This document shows, in pieces, positions 25,810 through 35,895 of a DNA stretch of 64,000 nt (the stretch's first letter is position 1; every line of letters begins with the position of its first letter). The stretch covers positions 1-64,000 of the IMG/VR virus record IMGVR_UViG_3300021368_000004; one strand, 5' to 3'. The position numbers and the translations under genes were made by a program. A model generated the notes under the pieces. The model had not been told where the DNA came from. It did no database searches and saw nothing but the letters and a program-made list of their open reading frames with translations. This DNA is from a virus.

Positions 25810-26733
25810 TTAAGCCTCAAACATTCTTAAGTAATAGGTATTTTGTGTGACAGCAGAACCATTTGGAAAATTTTGTGATCGATAGTCATCACCACCTGCT
25901 TGAAAGGTATTGTATGATCCGCCGCCATTCAAGATGGTATTATTTATACCAGATCCTAATATGACTGCAGATGACGATGTACCTAATGAATATCGAATTT
26001 TAGAACCTGCTTCTTCACTTGCTACGTGTCTCATACAATTTTCTAATATAGCATCGATTGCAGTCTGACTATATTCTTGTAAGTTTTTATCAGAGTTTCT
26101 TACAAATAGCATTTCTTCCATTGTTGGTGCTGAAATATTATTTGCTTGTAATAGATAGTAATTAGTTATAGTAGTCGGTTGATCTTGTGTTTCTGGTATA
26201 TCAGCTGCAGCATATGCACCAGCATTAGCTCTTGTATCAGAAAAGACCACGCTACTACTAACTGCTGAGTAACCAGATAACGATGTACCTGTATGAATAC
26301 GATAAGTACCTGGCTGACCAACAGCACTTAATATTGTATCAATTGCTGGAAAAATAAACGTATCATACATATCTTGTAATGACATAGTTTGAATATTAGA
26401 ACCATTATAATATATAGGAAATGCAATAGCGTTTGTATCTACTGATGCTGTTGTATTAGCAGCTGATTCTGTTATTGTGGCATAGTTAACTGTTATTGTA
26501 GAAATATTAGGTGCTGTTTGAAAACTACTTACATGAGTTGTAGATGCACCAGCTTGTTTACGAGTATCTGATATTGTGCCTAAATTACCACCACTAGATA
26601 CTCGTGATAATGTAACAGATGGATTAGCACCATACAAATATCTACATCTATCTTTAACAGCATCAATTTGTGCATCAGTCATTTCTATCAGGTCGTTACT
26701 ACCTGTTAGAATTAAAGGTCGTACTACTGCCAT
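25810..26733 (-). CDS. Virion structural protein (conserved tail-region type)
   Basis: 307 residues, MAVVRPLILTGSNDLIEMTDAQIDAVKDR start, then two similar halves. YNGSNIQTMSLQDMYDTFIFPAID lies in the first. YYLLQANNISAPTMEEMLF and TAIDAILENCMRH lie later, near SKIRYSLGTSSS. Proteins of this layout sit next to the DUF4815 gene in T4-like marine phages and are annotated as structural. Rich in Ser, Thr, Ala and Gly with no Cys cluster. No enzymatic motif seen. The exact place in the virion is unknown; baseplate or tail surface is likely from the neighbours. Confidence 0.62.
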   Translation of the reverse strand: MAVVRPLILTGSNDLIEMTDAQIDAVKDRCRYLYGANPSVTLSRVSSGGNLGTISDTRKQAGASTTHVSSFQTAPNISTITVNYATITESAANTTASVDTNAIAFPIYYNGSNIQTMSLQDMYDTFIFPAIDTILSAVGQPGTYRIHTGTSLSGYSAVSSSVVFSDTRANAGAYAAADIPETQDQPTTITNYYLLQANNISAPTMEEMLFVRNSDKNLQEYSQTAIDAILENCMRHVASEEAGSKIRYSLGTSSSAVILGSGINNTILNGGGSYNTFQAGGDDYRSQNFPNGSAVTQNTYYLRMFEA

Positions 26734-26736
26734 AAT

Positions 26737-27258
26737 TTATACCCACGGGTTAGTTGCGAATGTTGCTGCGCTATCGTGATCAAAAATTGCTGGTCCGTAT
26801 ATTTTTCTTATTTCATCACCAACTGAATTATGTATTTTTAAAACAGTCATAGCTTCAAATTTAGCACCAAAGATTGCTGAGTCTTTTAAATGATCAGAGT
26901 CAATTGATCCTACTATAATATGATCTGAATCAACTTGATTATCTGCAATCATATGATTTAAAACTGAATCAGAATCTAATGCTATACCTGGAATCATAGC
27001 TGAGTCAATATTACCATCGCTATCTACGATTCTGTTAATAGCATCTACAAGAGTTAAGAATGTACCGGCCGATTCTTTATAATGTAGATCTGCTTGGCGA
27101 CCCATGTCACTGTCAAGAGAATTTATAGATGATACTGTATTACTATCACCACCTGATGTATCGAGTAATGCTGTATCTCCTACTTGTAACGCTAACGTGT
27201 TTGTCTTTACACGAAAACTGTTAATCGTATCTGTAAGATTTACCTGAATAATAGCCAT
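26737..27258 (-). CDS. Virion structural protein with Asp-Ser repeats
   Basis: 173 residues. MAIIQVNLTDTINSFRVKTN, then GDTALLDTSGGDSN. From residue 78 it holds many Asp-Ser pairs (VDSDGNIDSAMIPGIALDSDS ... QVDSDHIIVGSIDSDHLKDSA), ending KIYGPAIFDHDSAATFATNPWV. The Asp-Ser-rich segments resemble the linker sequences of the giant fibers at 11930 and 15413. Probably a fiber or fiber-attachment protein. It lies two bases before 27260 and is part of the tail operon. Confidence 0.65.
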   Translation of the reverse strand: MAIIQVNLTDTINSFRVKTNTLALQVGDTALLDTSGGDSNTVSSINSLDSDMGRQADLHYKESAGTFLTLVDAINRIVDSDGNIDSAMIPGIALDSDSVLNHMIADNQVDSDHIIVGSIDSDHLKDSAIFGAKFEAMTVLKIHNSVGDEIRKIYGPAIFDHDSAATFATNPWV

Positions 27259-27259
27259 T

Positions 27260-27478
27260 TTATAACTTCTCTTTTATGGTTAATAGCAACTCTTTAATAT
27301 CTGACATATCTTCTTTTAACATTTCAACGTCAGCTATTAGTTGCTTTTTTCTTTCTTCCTCTTGGGCCATCGCGATCTTACGTGCCTTAGCAGCACGTAT
27401 CTCAGCCCTATTTATATTCAATATTGCACCTGACCTTGGATCACGTGCTAGTCCAGGTTTTCCTTCTACTGGTATCAT
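27260..27478 (-). CDS. Small coiled-coil tail-region protein (72 aa)
   Basis: 72 residues. The conserved N-terminus MIPVEGKPGLARDPRSGAIL is followed by a basic then acidic helix (RAEIRAAKARKIAMAQEEE, then LKEDMSDIKELLLTIKEKL) that should form a coiled coil. Short proteins with the PVEGKPGLARDP-SGAI-N motif are widespread beside the DUF4815 gene of T4-like marine phages, function unassigned. The start overlaps the end of 27475 as ATGA. It may be a small structural clamp or chaperone. Confidence 0.68.
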   Translation of the reverse strand: MIPVEGKPGLARDPRSGAILNINRAEIRAAKARKIAMAQEEERKKQLIADVEMLKEDMSDIKELLLTIKEKL

Positions 27479-30400
27479 GTAGCCATCGCTATAGCTCGTA
27501 TATCTCTAATAACTGGCACTTTACATGAGTTAGTGGATCTAAATACGATCTTAAGTTGGAATGCAGTAAACGCATCGCTTGTACCACCTGTGCCACCAGG
27601 TAAATATGAATATTCTCTAAATACATCTGGATTATCATCAGTTGGTATTTGCTCTTCTTTAGTCAATGGTGAATATTGAGCTGTTAATACAGAATCTGTA
27701 GCACCGTCGTGTACCCGCATTAACACATCAAAGTCTGTACCTGATGGACGATTGGCTGCAATAAGTATTTTCATTCCGACAGCTTCTTCGGCAAGTGTTA
27801 CAGGTATTGTTATATGTTTTGATAACATAGATCCATTACCTAATGGATCAGTTTCTGCAACATAATTCAATGGTACGTTTTTACCTGTTGTTAAGACTGA
27901 AGCCTGATCATCAACCATATTATGAGTCAGTACAAGAGATGTTCTTTGTGTATCAACAATAGGTGATACTTTTGTAGATGAAGTATCTAGCTTGACTCTA
28001 TAAGTAGTCGACTTTGTTCCTGCCGCTAAGTTTACTACTTCGTTTGCACTATTTGCAACCATCTTAGGAAATTCAAAACCAGTCAATGCATTGTTAGTCA
28101 TTGGAATCCAATTAGCATCTTTACCGTATGTGGTTTCTGTTCCTGCTAATGAATTACCAGATATGAATTTTGCTTGATGGGTTGTTAATGTTTTTGGCGG
28201 TACTAGAGTTTCAACAATAGGATAAACAGCATCGAACATATAGTTTGGAATGATTGATACGGCATCGCCTCCACCAAATACAGTTGATGTTGCCGCTGCA
28301 CCTGCCGTAAATCTAAATCCATAACCGTCAACTGCAGTAATAGTTCTATTACCATTTATGTTATTAGCTGTGATACCACCAGTATCTACTGCTCCACTAA
28401 TCATCACTAGATCGCCAACTCTAAGTCCATGGCCTAATGCTTGAGCTTCAACAGTTGTAGATGTGTTTGTAGTTAACAATCCATCAGTATCTAAAATAAA
28501 CTTAGGTACTTCTCTGTTTTCAAGAACTACATATGATGTAGCAGTTGAAAACTCTGCTCTTTGAATTGTAAATGTCAAATCACGTTCTTGATCTGGTGTC
28601 CATGTACGTGCGTTTTGTGATAAGAACAATGAACCAAGTGAAGGTTGTTTTGCAACCCTTGCTTCAGTTGAATTAATCTGTAATCCACCTGCACGTGCAA
28701 CATACACATTATATGCGGTTGTATCAGCAAGTAGAACAATTGCATATTCTGTATTGCCATTCAAATATACTGGCTCATCAAATTCAAAATTAGTAATCGC
28801 TGTTGCATCTGTACTAGTAGTTACACTTGATGGTGATAATACTTTTGTACCATTTGGCACAAGATCATCAGATGATGGTATACCATTTACTGTTGGTCGA
28901 ATCTGACATGCGACTGGTACGACAGAATCTTTAGATTGAAATCTTACACCAATCTTCGTGATGAATACACCTTCTTCGTCGTCTACCATGAATGACTGCG
29001 CTAGTGGGTCTACCCTACGACGACGTCTGCGGTTTTCTGTACCACCAATAGTTACCACTCGAGTATTATTATATTCACGTTGCCGTGTCTCTAAAATACC
29101 TGTACTTGTAAATGGTGCAGTCGCAATCGACGTTGAGTTCTCATCATTCGGTAAACTAATATCAAGAAGTTTAAACTCACGTGTACCAGTTCTAAATCTT
29201 TCTGTAGATGTAGATGGTATGAAGAATGAACCAGAAACATATCCTTCAGTATTTGTAGTCAGTGTTGAACTACCTGATGGATGTGATGTTGCTCGAGCAT
29301 GTTCAGTACCAATATCAGTACTTTCATTTGCTATACGTTGAAACGTTTCTGCTCTTACCCAATTTGCAACTGGTTTATTATCGAAGAATGCAAACACTTG
29401 AGTTGATGGTTTTAGACCAAATGCACGGAAGTAAACCTTACGTGAACGCATATATGGAATAAAGACCTGATCGATCAAATGATCACGTACTAATACACGA
29501 TCTGAACGATCACCGATAACACGGTCTGTTTGTGTTACTCTATCTCTACCCTGATCAAATGTTCGTGTTCCAACTTCTTGGCCCATTCGAAGATTTACTT
29601 GTTGACCAGTCCAGTTAAAAATAAAATCATTAAACAGTAACGGTCGTTGTGTAGTTGAAGGAATAACCCGTGTTTGTTGTGGATTATCTTTATCTGCAAG
29701 ATATCGTCGTTCTACCCAGCTATCATTTGTTGGTGATAATTCTAATAGACCTTCATTTATAACAACAGCAAATGGGTTAATATTTTCTGTTTCTGTTGCA
29801 AATGGCTGCTCAATATAATTTACATGGCTATATGTCTTATATACTGTATCGCCTTTGAGAATTGTGTTTGTAGATTTATCTGAATCATACTTAAGGTTAA
29901 TATTATTTTGTGCCTGCCATGGACGTACAACTTTTTCTACTAAGTCAATACCAGCCTGATAATTCTCATCTTCTACAAATGAACGCGATTGATCTGTAAA
30001 GTTATCAACAAAGAAACCAGCTTTGAGTCTGTTATTATTGTTTGCATCAAGAACTGCTAAAGTTTCTGTTGATACTTCAAGTAAGTTAAGAGCTGTAGTC
30101 TCTTCGAGATTATCAATACGGCTTTCTAACTTACCGATATCTGCCATTGTAAATCGTTTAGCAGGTATACGTTCTTTACTTAAATCAGAATCATGGATAG
30201 TATATGGATTCATCTCAACTCTATATAGTTCCATTGAGTTTGCAGGAACAGGTGGGAATTGAGGATTCAGATCTGGCTCTGATTCTAGTACGCTTACATT
30301 ATTGAATCGGTCAATAACAACTCGTGCATTCTTACCCTGATAGTATGACACATCAAACTGAGTTGTATCTCTATCGCGTGGTAGTTCATTAATACGTGCA

Positions 30401-32496
30401 CCAGTTGAGTAATCACCTGGGAATGTAGAACCAGGATTTACAGATGAACGAAAGTCTAATACATTACGTAACTCATATTTAATACCATTCGTTGCTGTAT
30501 AAGTTGGAATATCGTTATAATCCACTTGACCAGTATATGAGTTAACCGCAAAGAAATCACCACCAGCTTGGTGTGCAAAATACTTATATCGTACAAATAT
30601 ATTACCAGCAGGTGTTGTCTGACCTGGTTTTTTCTGCATTTTACCACGTTGATAATGAGTATCACGTTGACCATTATCTAATGTGTAACGAGGACTAACA
30701 TCTGTACCGTCTGAATCTACTGTTGTTAATCTTAAGACTTCGTAGATATCAGGAAAATTAAGTTCTAAGTGACCATCTGCATTTGCAGTTACTGTTTCAG
30801 TTGTTTCAGTTAAAACTTTATTTCTTACTGATGCTTGTGCTTTATTGACATAATATGCAACTCCAACTGTTGCACCACCAGGACCGCCGCCAATCTGAGC
30901 AGCCGTACCGCCATTACCACCTGAAATAATTGAAGGAGCAAATGCATTAGCTGCTGTTGTAGAAGCTACCCATAAATCATCATCCGCAAATGTTTCACCT
31001 GGAGATGATAAGGCAGTAAGTGTACCTTGACCTGAACCGTTAAGAACAACGTTTTCTCTACGTTGTACAGTTAATGAAATATCTGATACAGCTTGTGGTC
31101 TGTCATTTGGTACTGGAAATAACATTACATCGTTTGCAGTTTCTCTAAATGCAGCTTGGCTATTATCTAGAATTACATTAAAATAGTTCGTACCACTTGT
31201 ACCAATTGAACGAGTGTTTTGTCTATTATTACCTGGACTCATTTGTAAATCAAAGAGATAAATTCTATAATTAGAACCATCTTCTGTAATTGCTCTTACA
31301 CGTGCAGTACCAATAGTAGAACCACCATGTCCTGTAGCGCTTCTAAGATTTAATTTTTCAAATACACTGAGATTAGGTACACCTCTATTTCCGCTGACTT
31401 CTAGATAATTACCATAGTCTACTGATACGACATTATTATTAGATGCGATAGTTGTTCGTGGTTTAGAAATCGGTATACTAATTGGAGCGTCTACGATTGA
31501 TCTATAACCATCTACATATGCAACACCACGACTTACTTTAAAATCTAATTTAGTAGCGTCAGAGTCATTTGTTTCAAATGCTAGTTCAAATCGTTTTGCG
31601 ATATAATTACCAGACTCTTCTTGTGTTCTTAGTGCAAGAATATCATTTACTTTATTATAGTCTTCTATTCCTGTAACTTGCGTAGCAATAGCACCATTCT
31701 GTATTTTTGCCACATATACAAAGTTATCACTAGCGGTCAAATCAGCCTTATTAGCAATTGTTAATGTTATACGATATCGGTCTGCGCCAGGGCTCGACGT
31801 ATTTGGTGAGACTCCTTGGTTATCAAATAGTGCATTTGTATCTGCGGTTGTAATAATATCTTCAGTTACTTTAAAACCGATTGTAGCATCAGGTGTTCCG
31901 CTATATTTAGAAAGAATAAAACTTTGAGCTTTTGCGAATACAAATCTATCAATTGCAAAGAAGTCACCTTCTGCAATAGAGACTTTAGTACCAACACCTG
32001 TACATGGATTCGCTACTGTATCTGTAGTTTGAACTTGTACTACCGCGGGCCCACCTGTAAGAGTTTCACCGGCAGATACACGAACGGGTGTGGTACCTGC
32101 TGTACCACCTGTTGTAGATGTATACCTAACAAATAATGTGGGTGGATCTGATCCTTGAGCATCTATTGCTTCTAGAACTTCCATACCAATAGAATTTGTA
32201 CCAGATGTAAGTGTCGCCCCTACAAAATTACCAGAAGGTAATGCTGCATCTTGAAGTTTTACAAACTCATATGCATTATTAATATTTACTGAGCCTGGAT
32301 TGACTGCCGCACCTTGATTAAATAAATGTTTACCCAACCGACCTATTTCGGTTTGAGTAATTGTTTGCATTTGAGTCAGCTCACGTGCTTGAAGTGCCCG
32401 TCCTGAATTAAAGAGAATTCGATGATAGTTAGCACTATCTGCAAAATCGTCTTTATATGTCGTTGCAAAAGTATTTTTGTTAAATATATTGGGCAT
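27475..32496 (-). CDS. Large DUF4815-type tail/baseplate protein
   Basis: 1,673 residues, the largest product here. The N-terminus has the DUF4815 signature (YHRILFNSGRALQARELTQ ... RLGKHLFNQGAAVNPGSVN). A long beta-rich body with Gly/Asn/Thr turns follows, including a R-rich GTENRRRRRRVDPLAQSF link at about residue 1150. The C-terminal part (DVLMRVHDGATDSVLTAQYS ... FQLKIVFRSTNSCKVPVIRDIRAIAM) is like a beta-sandwich tip. In T4-like marine phages this gene follows gp8 and encodes a virion protein of the baseplate periphery or fiber network; that placement is inferred from order. Confidence 0.78.
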   Translation of the reverse strand: MPNIFNKNTFATTYKDDFADSANYHRILFNSGRALQARELTQMQTITQTEIGRLGKHLFNQGAAVNPGSVNINNAYEFVKLQDAALPSGNFVGATLTSGTNSIGMEVLEAIDAQGSDPPTLFVRYTSTTGGTAGTTPVRVSAGETLTGGPAVVQVQTTDTVANPCTGVGTKVSIAEGDFFAIDRFVFAKAQSFILSKYSGTPDATIGFKVTEDIITTADTNALFDNQGVSPNTSSPGADRYRITLTIANKADLTASDNFVYVAKIQNGAIATQVTGIEDYNKVNDILALRTQEESGNYIAKRFELAFETNDSDATKLDFKVSRGVAYVDGYRSIVDAPISIPISKPRTTIASNNNVVSVDYGNYLEVSGNRGVPNLSVFEKLNLRSATGHGGSTIGTARVRAITEDGSNYRIYLFDLQMSPGNNRQNTRSIGTSGTNYFNVILDNSQAAFRETANDVMLFPVPNDRPQAVSDISLTVQRRENVVLNGSGQGTLTALSSPGETFADDDLWVASTTAANAFAPSIISGGNGGTAAQIGGGPGGATVGVAYYVNKAQASVRNKVLTETTETVTANADGHLELNFPDIYEVLRLTTVDSDGTDVSPRYTLDNGQRDTHYQRGKMQKKPGQTTPAGNIFVRYKYFAHQAGGDFFAVNSYTGQVDYNDIPTYTATNGIKYELRNVLDFRSSVNPGSTFPGDYSTGARINELPRDRDTTQFDVSYYQGKNARVVIDRFNNVSVLESEPDLNPQFPPVPANSMELYRVEMNPYTIHDSDLSKERIPAKRFTMADIGKLESRIDNLEETTALNLLEVSTETLAVLDANNNNRLKAGFFVDNFTDQSRSFVEDENYQAGIDLVEKVVRPWQAQNNINLKYDSDKSTNTILKGDTVYKTYSHVNYIEQPFATETENINPFAVVINEGLLELSPTNDSWVERRYLADKDNPQQTRVIPSTTQRPLLFNDFIFNWTGQQVNLRMGQEVGTRTFDQGRDRVTQTDRVIGDRSDRVLVRDHLIDQVFIPYMRSRKVYFRAFGLKPSTQVFAFFDNKPVANWVRAETFQRIANESTDIGTEHARATSHPSGSSTLTTNTEGYVSGSFFIPSTSTERFRTGTREFKLLDISLPNDENSTSIATAPFTSTGILETRQREYNNTRVVTIGGTENRRRRRRVDPLAQSFMVDDEEGVFITKIGVRFQSKDSVVPVACQIRPTVNGIPSSDDLVPNGTKVLSPSSVTTSTDATAITNFEFDEPVYLNGNTEYAIVLLADTTAYNVYVARAGGLQINSTEARVAKQPSLGSLFLSQNARTWTPDQERDLTFTIQRAEFSTATSYVVLENREVPKFILDTDGLLTTNTSTTVEAQALGHGLRVGDLVMISGAVDTGGITANNINGNRTITAVDGYGFRFTAGAAATSTVFGGGDAVSIIPNYMFDAVYPIVETLVPPKTLTTHQAKFISGNSLAGTETTYGKDANWIPMTNNALTGFEFPKMVANSANEVVNLAAGTKSTTYRVKLDTSSTKVSPIVDTQRTSLVLTHNMVDDQASVLTTGKNVPLNYVAETDPLGNGSMLSKHITIPVTLAEEAVGMKILIAANRPSGTDFDVLMRVHDGATDSVLTAQYSPLTKEEQIPTDDNPDVFREYSYLPGGTGGTSDAFTAFQLKIVFRSTNSCKVPVIRDIRAIAMAT

Positions 32497-32507
32497 TCGT
32501 TATAACC

Positions 32508-33854
32508 TTATAACCTAATGATTATTTTGATATCTTCTGTAGCATCGTCAGATCTTGTAACCGCTGCTCTATTATCTATATAGAGAATCTGGCCTGTAGC
32601 TGGATCTACGTCTCTTGCGCTAAGTACATTAGCGCTATCGATAGTTGCTTCACCTGCTGCGTTTAATTCGTTAATTATTTCACCGTTTTGAAAAGACAAG
32701 AATCCAGTCGCTTCATTCTGGTGATAGAAAAGTGAGTTTGCATCTAATGTATCGATAACAGCTTTAGCACCAGATGTTTGACCTTCTATTGTTTGGTCTC
32801 TTGTAAATGCTGCATTGATACTTGATATGTTCATCATCTTTAGAGCATTACCAGTATTTCCGGTATAGATTGTACCGTTTGCTGAGTCTTTGATATTACG
32901 TACTAACATAATTTGTCTAAAGTCATTATCAACAACCCAGTCAGAGTCTTCATCTCCTGCTGGTTTTACGTTAAACATAAGAGCTGTACATTTTAGATCG
33001 TCTCGAGGATCAGCACCAAAACCATTCTTAAATGATATAATAGGTTCGGCAGTTGCATTAGTACCACCGCCACCTGTTAGAGTAACTGATGCAAAGTCAT
33101 ATCCTGTGCCAAATACTTTACTTCCTCCTGATTCAGTCATTTCAATCTTAGAAACTGAACCACCATCAATAAACGCTGTTGCCTTAGCACCAGTGCCATT
33201 TCCTTGTATAGTAACAGTAGGAGCTGATGTATATCCTGATCCTTGATTAGTTAATCTATATCCAACGATCGCACCTGGCGTAGCATTTTGTTGTACGCTA
33301 AATTGTGTAGTATCATCAATAGATGATGATGAATCTATAGCATTAACTAATTTAACTGGTATAAAATTAGACGCTTGGAATTTACTTTCACGTAGAGCAC
33401 CAATTGAATATAAGAATTTCCATGTGTATCCATCTGCAGTAATTAAATGATCTGCAGTACCAGTAGGCTTGACTGTAGAAGTAACAGGCTGCCCCGCCGC
33501 ATTTTTACCCTGTTCTAGACAGACATAAACATACTGTTCATCTGTATACACATAAAAAGGTTGTGCTGGAATTTGCGTAATATTGTCATCCCATGCTGAA
33601 TAAACTGATCCAGATGACCAATTATATCGTGGAATACAAAAAGATCTATCAGTAATAATCTTTACTGATTGCATTGAAAGTTGTGCATTACGAATTTCAC
33701 GAATGTTTTGAATAGGATCAACGACTGTATCAGCTGAGTCGTAAGGTTCAGATTTACCAACTGCAACGTGATAACTGACTCCTGCGCTATCTACATCGTT
33801 GATCAGAGTATCAATAACTCGTCTTTTAAAATTGTCTGTAACTATTGCTGGCAT
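32508..33854 (-). CDS. gp8: Baseplate wedge protein gp8
   Basis: 448 residues against 334 in T4. The start AIVTDNFKRRVIDTL ... YHVAVGKSEPYDS parallels T4 gp8 (AIVTSKFRTE ... FGRSEPW). The middle keeps YVYVCLEQGKN and DGYTWKFLYSI, and the end GQILYIDNRAAVTRSDDATED matches T4 GEMIYMENRPPI. The extra length is a GSGYTSAPTVTIQGNGTGA repeat domain inserted after residue 200, a motif known from other phage surface proteins. In T4, gp8 dimers tie wedge proteins together at the baseplate edge. Neighbours gp6, gp25 and gp53 support the call. Confidence 0.85.
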   Translation of the reverse strand: MPAIVTDNFKRRVIDTLINDVDSAGVSYHVAVGKSEPYDSADTVVDPIQNIREIRNAQLSMQSVKIITDRSFCIPRYNWSSGSVYSAWDDNITQIPAQPFYVYTDEQYVYVCLEQGKNAAGQPVTSTVKPTGTADHLITADGYTWKFLYSIGALRESKFQASNFIPVKLVNAIDSSSSIDDTTQFSVQQNATPGAIVGYRLTNQGSGYTSAPTVTIQGNGTGAKATAFIDGGSVSKIEMTESGGSKVFGTGYDFASVTLTGGGGTNATAEPIISFKNGFGADPRDDLKCTALMFNVKPAGDEDSDWVVDNDFRQIMLVRNIKDSANGTIYTGNTGNALKMMNISSINAAFTRDQTIEGQTSGAKAVIDTLDANSLFYHQNEATGFLSFQNGEIINELNAAGEATIDSANVLSARDVDPATGQILYIDNRAAVTRSDDATEDIKIIIRL

Positions 33855-33863
33855 TTATCTATC

Positions 33864-34832
33864 CTATTGTTTTGATGCTAGGTGCCAATTAGCACCAGTC
33901 CATATCATAAATCCGGCTTGGTTTTGTGTTAAAGTTGTATTTGTGCCGCCGGCAAAATTTGTTGGTTGTACAGTAACCGTACCTGTACCATTATTTACAA
34001 AGTATTTTAATTCACCAATAACTGTACCATCTAGAACAAATGCTGTCAAAGGTGTAGATGAATTAAATATTGTTAACGGCATTTCTTGGTCTACATTACC
34101 ATCAGCTGTTTGTGTCGAACTATTTAATGCAACACGTGTATCTAATAATACTGCACCATTACCTTTACCACCTAAAGCTAAACTAACATTTGTATCTGCG
34201 CCACCTGCATATACTGATGGATTAAAACCTGTTTCTTCATTACCTATATCAACAAAGTTGACAGCATTTGGAATTGTACTATAACTTGTTATTGTAGCAC
34301 CTGCCGTATCCACAATCTGATTAATCTTTGGAAAGTTAAGTGATGCTGAATCTAATATTTTATTATGTAATGTCTGTGCATGTGTAGTCATAGCAAATGT
34401 ATCGCTATCACCTAAATTTGGCAAACGTAGTTGTCGGTTAGCAGTCAATGAACCCGGTACAATTTCGTAATTATGACTCTCGTCATCATCTTTTATTGCC
34501 GGAGTTTTTAATTCTGCTGAATCTAATGTTTTCTTACTGAGAGTCTGTGTGCTACCATCTAAAACAACATTACCACTTGAATCAGGAAAATTAATAAAAT
34601 TAGCTTGAGTAGGATCTGTTACAGTTACAATAGTCTTAAATGAATTTACACTACTGCCATTAAAGTGAATACCATCAGAATCTAGGAAAAGATATGGAGT
34701 AACTTGATCGCTCTCGCCAAGAAATTGATATAACTCTTGAAAGTTTTGATTTATCTTTGTACCGGCATTACGTAATGAGTCACCTGTACCGTCGTTTGCG
34801 GTAGCGCCAGTATTAATTGTTTGTCTAGCCAT
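33864..34832 (-). CDS. Baseplate-attached protein with gp9/gp10-type N-terminal domain
   Basis: 322 residues. Residues 3-38 (INTGATANDGTGDSLRNAGT ... INQNFQELYQFLGESD) match the N-terminal domain of T4 gp10 and gp9 (DDGTGDYLRKGGIKINENF), which docks into the baseplate. The rest is a fiber-like body with SSGNVVLDGSTQTLSKKTLDSAEL and KILDSASLNF segments and a C-terminal beta domain (NNGTGTVTVQPTNFAGG). I call it a wedge-bound fiber or fiber adaptor. A late promoter (34858-34865) lies just upstream. The middle differs from both T4 proteins, so no T4 gene number is assigned. Confidence 0.72.
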   Translation of the reverse strand: MARQTINTGATANDGTGDSLRNAGTKINQNFQELYQFLGESDQVTPYLFLDSDGIHFNGSSVNSFKTIVTVTDPTQANFINFPDSSGNVVLDGSTQTLSKKTLDSAELKTPAIKDDDESHNYEIVPGSLTANRQLRLPNLGDSDTFAMTTHAQTLHNKILDSASLNFPKINQIVDTAGATITSYSTIPNAVNFVDIGNEETGFNPSVYAGGADTNVSLALGGKGNGAVLLDTRVALNSSTQTADGNVDQEMPLTIFNSSTPLTAFVLDGTVIGELKYFVNNGTGTVTVQPTNFAGGTNTTLTQNQAGFMIWTGANWHLASKQ

Positions 34833-34857
34833 GTTATCTCTCTTTAAAAGTTATCAC

Positions 34858-34865
34858 TATTTATA
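34858..34865 (-). promoter_or_regulatory. T4-type late promoter (TATAAATA)
   Basis: Minus strand TATAAATA, 26-33 bases before the ATG at 34832 and 6 bases after the stop of 34872. It should start a late transcript for the gp9/gp10-like protein, gp8, the DUF4815 protein and beyond. Confidence 0.75.
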
Positions 34866-34871
34866 CTAGTT

Positions 34872-35894
34872 TTAGAAGAAGTCGTTACTAAAATTAAGAA
34901 GTAATTGATTATCACTTGACATTCTTGGATATGATGCATCACCAACCACATTATCTTCATCGAATGTTTGCGATCCTGCATTTGCACCTTCTGCCAACGT
35001 ATCAAAGCTTCTATCAAATTCTGTAAGTGTCATATTACCACCTTGAAATTGTCCTAATTGCAAAGGTGCAAGTGTAAAGGTTTGCTGTGTTGGTAGAATC
35101 TGTTGAACAATATGATTAGTTGCATTAAATGCTAATGTAGCAACATCTGCTATACCAGCATATATTGGACCTGTAGAATCGGCAATACCCGGAGGCATAA
35201 TCAAATAATCAGGTTCAGCTATACTAATAATCTGAACTTCACCAGCAACATACATTCCTGCCGGATGAACGAATAATTTATATATGTCTCTCCATGTATC
35301 TATAGGTAATGTAGACTTAATTAGCAAAGCATATTTCTGATATAATTTATCATCAGTCAAATATCTTTGTTCGTCAGGTCCGATTCGAGATGCTGATATA
35401 GTAATCTCAGGAGCATACGGAGTAATGCCTGCGTTATGATTTTCTTTTTCTTTTTCTAAATCATGTACATTACCAACAATAAAAACATTTTCTTTAGTAT
35501 GTTTTACTTCTACAAATGAATTATAGAATACACGAAAGAACTGTTCGATACTATATTTCGTACCTTTTGATTTATATAGAGTACTTGAATAGTCTGCGGC
35601 TTCTCTTTTATTTCTAAATCCTTCGAAGTATTGTTGACCTAATAATAATTCGTCTTCTATAAAAGATAACAGGTCTATATCGACCTGTGTAATATCACGA
35701 TTTAAAAATAATTCATCTATAAGTTTTGTTGGCGATACATCACTATCTGCATAATCATAATACGCTTCAAGGAAAGATGCAAATTTTGGATATTCTGCCT
35801 GAAAATACTCAGGTAAAATACCACTAACTTGCTTTTTATCTTGAACCGATATAGCTCGTCGATTAATATCGCGTAATGTTTTATCTAGTGACAT
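34872..35894 (-). CDS. Baseplate wedge structural protein (possible gp7 counterpart)
   Basis: 340 residues: MSLDKTLRDINRRAISVQDKKQ, LPEYFQAEYPKFASFLEAYYDY, then SKGTKYSIEQFFRVFYNSFV and IGPDEQRYLTDDKLYQKYALLI. This is a conserved protein directly downstream of gp6 in marine T4-like phages. In T4 the gp6 dimer wraps around gp7 (1,032 residues) and no full gp7 is visible here. This shorter protein could be the functional counterpart of the gp7 core, but I see no sequence match that proves it. The C-terminus is disordered-looking (TFDEDNVVGDASYPRM). Confidence 0.65.
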   Translation of the reverse strand: MSLDKTLRDINRRAISVQDKKQVSGILPEYFQAEYPKFASFLEAYYDYADSDVSPTKLIDELFLNRDITQVDIDLLSFIEDELLLGQQYFEGFRNKREAADYSSTLYKSKGTKYSIEQFFRVFYNSFVEVKHTKENVFIVGNVHDLEKEKENHNAGITPYAPEITISASRIGPDEQRYLTDDKLYQKYALLIKSTLPIDTWRDIYKLFVHPAGMYVAGEVQIISIAEPDYLIMPPGIADSTGPIYAGIADVATLAFNATNHIVQQILPTQQTFTLAPLQLGQFQGGNMTLTEFDRSFDTLAEGANAGSQTFDEDNVVGDASYPRMSSDNQLLLNFSNDFF

Positions 35895-35895
35895 A

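Noticed and set aside
25941-25948. TATAAATA on the minus strand inside gene 25810
   Set aside because: It lies within coding sequence, 132 bases from the next start, so use as a late promoter is weakly supported.
27409-27416. TATAAATA on the minus strand inside gene 27260
   Set aside because: 151 bases upstream of the next start and inside a conserved coding region. Possible but not supported.
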